From contig CAYPEK010000056.1 of NCBI GenBank assembly GCA_964409645.1, positions 1 to 26,072 on the forward strand: 26,072 nucleotides of DNA. Direction: 5' to 3'. Positions 21,339-26,072 of this stretch are shown one piece after another (positions within the stretch are counted from its first letter, which is position 1; the number at the start of each line of letters is the position of its first letter). This DNA is from CAYPEK01 sp964409645. Lineage in GTDB: Bacteria; UBP15; UBA6099. The position numbers and the translations under genes are program-made. Below the pieces are notes generated by a model. It was not told where the DNA came from. It was given only the letters and a program-made list of their open reading frames with translations, and ran no database searches.

Positions 21339-23408
21339 ATGGCAGAAGACCACAAAGCAAACATTGCTACGCGCTTCAGCGATATCGCCTCCGCCGCCGA
21401 ACCGGAACGCGGGGAGCTTATCCGCAAACTCATTTCGGCCATGACTCTCGAAGAGAAAATTGCCCAGATGTCAGGCAACATGCGCAAGTGGGAACTCCTC
21501 CGCAAATATAACCTGAAGCCGTACTACGCCGGCGAAAACAAGCGCCTCGGAATCCCGCCGCTCTGCTTCAGCGACGGCCCGCGCGGCGTCGCCGTCGGCA
21601 TCGCGACATGCTTCCCTTGCCCGATGGCGCGCGGCGCAAGCTGGGACCCCGAACTCGAAGAGCGAATAGGCCACGCAATCGGCATCGAGACAGCGATTGC
21701 GGGCGCCAACATGTCGGGCTCAATCTGCGTCAACATCCTCCGCCATCCCGGCTGGGGACGCGCTCAGGAAACATACGGCGAAGACCCGTACCTTCTCGGC
21801 GAGATGGGCGCGGCGCTCACGCGCGGCCTGCGCGGACACGTAATGCCGTGTGTCAAACATTTCGCGTGCAACAGCATCGAAAACTCACGCTTCTTCGTCG
21901 ATGTCGTCATAGACGAACGTACCCTGCGCGAAATATATCTGCCGCACTTCAAAAAATGCGTAGATGCCGGCGCCGTATCCGTCATGACCGCCTACAATCA
22001 GGTCAACGGCGAACTCTGCGGATTCAACACGCACCTGATCCGCGACATCCTCAAGAGCGAGTGGAACTTCGGCGGATTTACCGTTTCCGACTGGGTGTTC
22101 GGCGTCAAGAACGGGCTTCGCGCCGCAAACGCCGGGCTCGATCTCGAAATGCCGTGCACGTCGCACTACGGAAAGAAGCTCAGGCGGCACGTACTCCGGG
22201 GCGCGGTTCCGGAATCCGTCATCGACGAAGCCGTCGCGCGCATACTCGGCCAAAAAGCCACCTACGCGCCGCCCGACCAGAAACACGACACCGGAAATCA
22301 CTCGAACCCCGAACACGCCGCGCTCGCATACGAGGCCGCCTGCAAGAGCATCGTTCTGCTCAAGAACAAAAATAATATATTGCCTTTGCGCAATAACACT
22401 TCGTCAAAAATCGCCGTCATCGGGCGCCTCGCGGACATCGGAAATATCGGCGACCTCGGCAGCAGCGGCGTAACGCCGCCGTACGCAGTCACTCCTCTCG
22501 AAGGCATCCGCAACCGCGCGGGCGACGGCATTGAGGTGCTTTTCGACGACGGTAAAAATCTGAAACGCGCGCGGGTTGCCGCACGCGGCGCGGACGCGGT
22601 CATTGTCGTCGCGGGGCTGACATACAAAGAGGAAGGCGAATACCTCCCGCATCTGCCGTGGATCGGCGGCGACCGCACCGACCTCCGCCTGCCCGCCCGG
22701 CAGGAAGCGCTTATCCGGGCCGTCGCGGAAGAAAACAGCCGCTGCATCGTCGTTCTCGAGAGCGGCAGCGCGATCGTGATGCGCGGATGGATCGACCGCG
22801 TGTCCGCCGTTCTCATGGCGTGGTATCCCGGCATGGAGGGCGGCAATGCAATCGCCGACATAGTTTTCGGAAACGTGAATCCCTCCGGCAAACTGCCCGC
22901 AATGTTTCCAAAAGACACTTCAAAGCTGCCGTATTTCAACACGAAGGATAAAAAGATCGAGTACGGATATTTCCACGGCTACCGCCTGTTCGATAGAGAA
23001 AGCATCGAGCCGGAATTCCCGTTCGGATTCGGACTGAGCTACACAACTTTCAATCACGCCGACCTCCGCCTCGACCGCAGTGAGATCGCCGCCGACGGAA
23101 AAGTGACCGCGAGCGTGGACGTAACAAACACAGGCGCAGTCGCCGGCGATGAAATCGTCCAGTTCTACGTCGGCTGTCCCGCCGGGTCTGTGGAACGCCC
23201 TGTAAAAGATTTAAAAGGATTCAGGAGAATATCGTTGCAGCCGGGTGAAACGAAATCGTTCACCGTAGAAATCGCCGCCGCCGAAATCGCCCGCTACGAC
23301 ACCGCCGCGAGCGCATGGATCATCGACCCCGGCGAATACACAATCCTCGCCGGTTCGTCTTCCGCGCAAAGCGATTTGTGCTTAAAAGCAACAATCAATA
23401 TTGTATGA
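21339..23408 (+). CDS. Family 3 glycoside hydrolase without signal peptide
   Basis: 689 residues. ATG 21339 (MAEDHKANIATRF) or ATG 21324 (MLKCG) are both possible; neither has a ribosome site. The much longer open frame that begins inside the methyltransferase gene is not coding upstream of here. The barrel domain carries MTLEEKIAQMSGN, FSDGPRGVAVG, HPGWGRAQETYGEDP, KHFACNSIENSR and the nucleophile loop GFTVSDWVFG with D251. The C-terminal sandwich has KEEGEY ... GGDRTDLRLP, where the acid/base Glu lies, and an FnIII-like tail (LQPGETKSFTVEI). No PA14 insert is present. With no signal peptide it should be cytosolic, hydrolysing imported oligosaccharides or glycosides, unlike the exported GH3 at 10133-12568. 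It converges with the transporter gene, leaving only ten bases between stops. Confidence 0.92.
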   Translation: MAEDHKANIATRFSDIASAAEPERGELIRKLISAMTLEEKIAQMSGNMRKWELLRKYNLKPYYAGENKRLGIPPLCFSDGPRGVAVGIATCFPCPMARGASWDPELEERIGHAIGIETAIAGANMSGSICVNILRHPGWGRAQETYGEDPYLLGEMGAALTRGLRGHVMPCVKHFACNSIENSRFFVDVVIDERTLREIYLPHFKKCVDAGAVSVMTAYNQVNGELCGFNTHLIRDILKSEWNFGGFTVSDWVFGVKNGLRAANAGLDLEMPCTSHYGKKLRRHVLRGAVPESVIDEAVARILGQKATYAPPDQKHDTGNHSNPEHAALAYEAACKSIVLLKNKNNILPLRNNTSSKIAVIGRLADIGNIGDLGSSGVTPPYAVTPLEGIRNRAGDGIEVLFDDGKNLKRARVAARGADAVIVVAGLTYKEEGEYLPHLPWIGGDRTDLRLPARQEALIRAVAEENSRCIVVLESGSAIVMRGWIDRVSAVLMAWYPGMEGGNAIADIVFGNVNPSGKLPAMFPKDTSKLPYFNTKDKKIEYGYFHGYRLFDRESIEPEFPFGFGLSYTTFNHADLRLDRSEIAADGKVTASVDVTNTGAVAGDEIVQFYVGCPAGSVERPVKDLKGFRRISLQPGETKSFTVEIAAAEIARYDTAASAWIIDPGEYTILAGSSSAQSDLCLKATINIV

Positions 23409-23418
23409 TTCATCTTGT

Positions 23419-24705
23419 TTAAGTTGACGGATTCTTGTTCCACAGCGTCGCCATGAGACAGGCCGAGGCGGCCGCCATGCCAATGAACAGATAGAAGAGA
23501 AATCCCCAGCCGTACTTATCCGACAGCCAGCCGATGAGCGGGCCTTGGAGCGTTGCGCCGATAGCGCCCATGCCGTTAATCAGTCCCGCGGCGGTCGCGG
23601 TTCCATCGCCCATCCCGCAATCCATCGCCGCCGTCCCGACCATTATCGTAATCGGGCCGGAGAGCATGAAATAAATCAGGCATAACCCGACCAGATTCCA
23701 CCACGCGCCATGCGCCGCAAAAAACCACTGAACAGCGCAAGCGACGGAAAGACCGAAAAGCATTATGGTTGTCACGGGCGCGCGCCGCGAACCCCAATGC
23801 CTGTCGGATGCATAGCCCGCCGCCACAATCCCGAACAACCCCGCAAGCTCCGGCACCGCCGACTGATAGCCTGAAACCGATGCGCCGAGCTTCAGAACGT
23901 CGAACAGGTATTTAGCAAGCCAGCTCATCAAAGCATACCTGACAAACGTGATGCAGAAGAACGCCACGCCGATCGTCCAGACGGTGCGCGACTTCAGAAT
24001 TCGCCTTAACGCACCGGAGGTTTCGCCCGACGCTCCACGAGCGTCAGGTGTGCATTTATCCGCAGGCTCCGTATCGCGCGCGTTTCCGTAAACCGACTCA
24101 ACCGAAGGAAGCCCGACATCGCCCGGCGAGTTGACGTGAAAAGCCATGAACACCAAAGCGATAACGAGCATCAGCGCCGCCGGAAGGAAAAACGAATATC
24201 GCCATCCGAGCCATCCGATTGCTGCGGCGGCAAGTATCCGTGCAAAGAAGCCAACAACTAGGTAACACGTGCTCCAGAATCCCATCACCGTCCCGCGTTC
24301 GCGCCCCGAAAACCAGTTGTCCATCAGCTTCACGCTGGACGACCAGCCCGTCGATTGAGCAAGCCCGTTCAGCGCCCAGAGCAGCGCAAACGCAAACAAA
24401 CCGCTTGATAATCCGAAACAAACAGTCGCGGCAACCGACGCAACCATTCCGATGCCGATAATCCGCTTCGGGTTGTATTTGTCGCCGAGCGGCCCGTTAA
24501 CAAACTGCCCTATCGCGTAACAAGAAAGAAACGCGAGATCGATCATGCCGAGTTGCGAATTTGTGAGAGAGAGCTTCGTCGCGATTGCCGGTTTGGCAAC
24601 AAAATAGCAGTTCCGGCACAGATAATAGCCGCCGTAAACAAACCACAGTATTGTGAAAGCGCGCATGCGGTAGCTTCTGAATTTCTTTAAAGCGGAATAT
24701 CCCAT
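23419..24705 (-). CDS. OPA-family MFS transporter (GlpT/UhpT-like)
   Basis: 428 residues, twelve membrane segments with a hydrophilic loop after the sixth (about 200-230). Family markers of organophosphate:phosphate antiporters are visible: GGYYLCRNCYFVAKPAI near residue 25, FVNGPLGDKYNPKRIIG, and LNGLAQSTGWSSSVKLMDNWFSGRERGTVMGFWSTCY in the fourth and fifth segments; in GlpT/UhpT, helix 1 has the equivalent YxxRxNF Arg, here YLCRN. It probably exchanges a sugar phosphate or glycerol phosphate for phosphate at the inner membrane. The start at ATG 24705 has only a poor GGCGGCAAG ribosome site. It follows the binding-protein-like gene by 45 bases, so the two likely form an operon, and it converges on the cytosolic GH3. 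Confidence 0.88.
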   Translation of the reverse strand: MGYSALKKFRSYRMRAFTILWFVYGGYYLCRNCYFVAKPAIATKLSLTNSQLGMIDLAFLSCYAIGQFVNGPLGDKYNPKRIIGIGMVASVAATVCFGLSSGLFAFALLWALNGLAQSTGWSSSVKLMDNWFSGRERGTVMGFWSTCYLVVGFFARILAAAAIGWLGWRYSFFLPAALMLVIALVFMAFHVNSPGDVGLPSVESVYGNARDTEPADKCTPDARGASGETSGALRRILKSRTVWTIGVAFFCITFVRYALMSWLAKYLFDVLKLGASVSGYQSAVPELAGLFGIVAAGYASDRHWGSRRAPVTTIMLFGLSVACAVQWFFAAHGAWWNLVGLCLIYFMLSGPITIMVGTAAMDCGMGDGTATAAGLINGMGAIGATLQGPLIGWLSDKYGWGFLFYLFIGMAAASACLMATLWNKNPST

Positions 24706-24750
24706 AACTTGCCGCCGTTCGGGTTGGTTGAAGCTGTTGCCGGATGCGGC

Positions 24751-25683
24751 TTAAAATCTCACGGGGATGCCCATGCGCTGAAGAAAACCGGTGTATCGCT
24801 CCAGACTGTCTATCGTGATTATATCTATCCCGGTGTCGATGCAGCCTCCGGCAGTCGCGTTGCGCGCCGCGTATTCCGTGCCGCGCTTCACTATCTGAAT
24901 GAGAACGTCCACCGCGCGCGATCCGATGAAGTACGGCCGTTGTCCTATGCTTGCATCGATGTATCCCTCTCGGATGAGTTCCACGGTGTCCTTCAGCACG
25001 TCGAAACAAACGATGTGGATGTCGCGGCGCGCCGAATCTTTCACGGCGCGGGCCGCGGCGGCGCCGTTCGAACTGAATACGCCGTAGAATGCCGCCAGCC
25101 CCTCATGTTTTGCTATGCAGCTCTTGGCCAGATTATATGCTTTCGTCGGATTCTCGCCGTCGTTTTCAATCGACACGATGTTTATCTTGGAATAACGCGC
25201 CATCGTCTCTTTGAAACCTTCGATGCGCTCCTTCGCATTCTGCGCCGTCACAGAGCCGGTGCAGATAACCAAGTCGCCCTGAAATTTCATCGCCTTGGCG
25301 AGAGTGTTGCCCGCCACTTTTCCCGCCACAAGGTTGTTCGTTCCCACATAGAGCAGTCTGCCGGAACCGGGGATGTCGGTGTCGATCGTGACGCAGGGAA
25401 TGCCCTTCTCCACTACTTTCTTAATAACGGGCGCTATCGCTTCCGGATACGATGTGGAAACGGCGAGTGCCGATACTCCGGCCTCGCACAGCTCTTCTAT
25501 TTTTCTCTTGGTTCCTTCAGCGGTTTCCCGGATCGGCATCTCGAAAGTCAGTTTAATATCCGAGTTCTGCGCGACGGTGTTTGCGCCCAGTTTAATGTCG
25601 TCCCAGTAGGTATGCGCCGATTTGCAAAGAAAAGCGATTTCCAGTTTTTTTGTTTCAGATTCGCCGAACTCTCGCGGTCCCAT
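24751..25683 (-). CDS. Sugar-binding protein-like (Peripla_BP_4/RbsB type), no signal peptide
   Basis: 310 residues. The fold of ribose/galactose-type binding proteins is complete: KLEIAFLCKSAHTYWDDIKLGA at the start, a GVSALAVSTSYPEAIAPVIKK strand-helix, GIPCVTIDTDIPGSGRLLYVGTNN, LVICTGSVTAQNAKERIEGF, AFYGVFSSNGAAAARAVKD, and FDVLKDTVELIREGYIDASIGQRPYFIGSRAVD. However the N-terminus (MGPREFGESETKKLEIA) has neither a signal peptide nor a LacI-type DNA-binding domain, and no ABC transporter permease or ATPase is nearby. Checking other frames upstream showed no displaced signal peptide. It may be a cytosolic sugar sensor, or a binding protein whose export signal was lost or mis-started. It has its own promoter and precedes the OPA transporter by 45 bases. 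Confidence 0.87.
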   Translation of the reverse strand: MGPREFGESETKKLEIAFLCKSAHTYWDDIKLGANTVAQNSDIKLTFEMPIRETAEGTKRKIEELCEAGVSALAVSTSYPEAIAPVIKKVVEKGIPCVTIDTDIPGSGRLLYVGTNNLVAGKVAGNTLAKAMKFQGDLVICTGSVTAQNAKERIEGFKETMARYSKINIVSIENDGENPTKAYNLAKSCIAKHEGLAAFYGVFSSNGAAAARAVKDSARRDIHIVCFDVLKDTVELIREGYIDASIGQRPYFIGSRAVDVLIQIVKRGTEYAARNATAGGCIDTGIDIITIDSLERYTGFLQRMGIPVRF

Positions 25684-25740
25684 ATTTCATCATCCCCAAA
25701 GCAGCATAATCTTATAAAGCCGTACTTCACCGCTGCCCGC

Positions 25741-25769
25741 AGTGTAACACGCCTCTCATACAGCGTCAA
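25741..25769 (-). promoter_or_regulatory. Sigma70 promoter for the binding-protein/transporter pair
   Basis: On the minus strand, TTGACG (25769-25764) and TACACT (25746-25741) are exactly 17 bases apart. The start near 25734 leaves a leader of about 50 bases with GGGGATGATGAA before the ATG at 25683. Confidence 0.65.
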
Positions 25770-25814
25770 ATACTGCACAGTCGGTTTTTTCAGATTTCAT
25801 TTGGTCTTTTCCAT

Positions 25815-26072
25815 TCACTCAAGCGCGATTCTTGTGAAAGCCAATGATATGAAACGATTATCCTTCTTGTCAGCCCCCAAAGTCGCCGGCGACACAACGC
25901 GCGTCACATATATTTCACATTCGAGAAAATCATCAACAACCAAACCGGAAGACAAAAACAATGAATATTCGAAATCGCCTACCGCCACCGACAATGAACC
26001 GGGCGTTTTCATCTCTCCGCACACTATCTTCATTTTCAGGTTCGGCGTCGAATTTTCAGACTCGATACGATA
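25815..26072 (-). CDS. C-terminal fragment of an unknown protein
   Basis: The reading frame is open to the window edge, so at least 85 residues of a longer gene are seen, ending at TGA 25815-25817. The visible part is beta-rich (FEYSLFLSSGLVVDDFLECEIYVTRVVSPATLG) and closes with DKKDNRFISLAFTRIALE. That ending resembles the C-terminal beta domain found on some surface-polysaccharide enzymes (pattern D-x-R-x-LGLAxxxIxL), noted by eye only. An internal ATG at 26033 should not be taken as the start. It is transcribed toward the binding-protein gene, which has its own promoter in the 131-base gap. Confidence 0.7.
   Translation of the reverse strand, partial: YRIESENSTPNLKMKIVCGEMKTPGSLSVAVGDFEYSLFLSSGLVVDDFLECEIYVTRVVSPATLGADKKDNRFISLAFTRIALE

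Noticed and set aside
25548..25778. Displaced signal peptide for the binding protein in another frame
   Set aside because: The overlapping frame is Arg-rich and lacks a hydrophobic core typical of a signal peptide, so a simple frameshift is not supported.
1..26072. CRISPR arrays, tRNA or rRNA genes, insertion sequences
   Set aside because: No regularly spaced repeats, cloverleaf-like segments, transposase motifs or flanking target duplications were seen on reading both strands.

Overview
The window looks like a chromosomal segment of a fairly GC-rich, Gram-negative-type bacterium. It has sigma70-like promoters, exported proteins with N-terminal signal peptides, frequent GTG/TTG start candidates and tight co-directional gene runs. 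I could not assign a phylum. No phage, transposase, CRISPR, rRNA or tRNA gene was seen. Nineteen protein genes are supported, two of them cut by the window ends.

Left part (1-9.0 kb), all on the minus strand: the N-terminal three quarters of the translational GTPase TypA/BipA; a large membrane protein with a spermidine-synthase-like methyltransferase fold between two membrane bundles; a secreted protein with eleven cysteine pairs; a 50-residue zinc-ribbon protein followed by a KefB/YbaL-type cation:proton antiporter; and a secreted beta-rich protein of unknown function.

Middle part (9.3-15.0 kb): an unrecognised multi-pass membrane protein (plus strand); an exported family 3 glycoside hydrolase (minus); a class III nucleotidyl cyclase with an unknown C-terminal domain (plus); and an acidic protein with a zinc ribbon inside an Ala/Ser/Thr/Gly-rich linker (minus). 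An imperfect 80-nt hairpin lies between the last two, convergent, genes.

Right-middle (15.3-20.1 kb): six minus-strand genes in close order. In transcription order they are a YdeI/OmpD-associated protein, a second copy of the unrecognised membrane protein, an alpha/beta hydrolase, a TetR repressor with its own promoter and embedded operator, a small unknown protein and a Bcr/CflA-type drug exporter. This reads as a repressor-controlled efflux or membrane-stress locus, which is inference.

Right part (20.2-26.1 kb): a SAM-dependent methyltransferase with its own promoter and terminator; a second family 3 glycoside hydrolase without a signal peptide; and, converging on it, an OPA-type organophosphate/sugar-phosphate transporter preceded by a sugar-binding-protein-like gene that lacks a signal peptide. 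Together these suggest a small carbohydrate uptake and cleavage locus. The window ends in the C-terminal part of an unknown gene.

The observations most worth following are the periodic cysteine-pair protein, the paralogous membrane-protein pair, the cyclase with an unknown partner domain and an Asn-to-His change at a catalytic position, and the TetR promoter-operator that probably gives a leaderless message.
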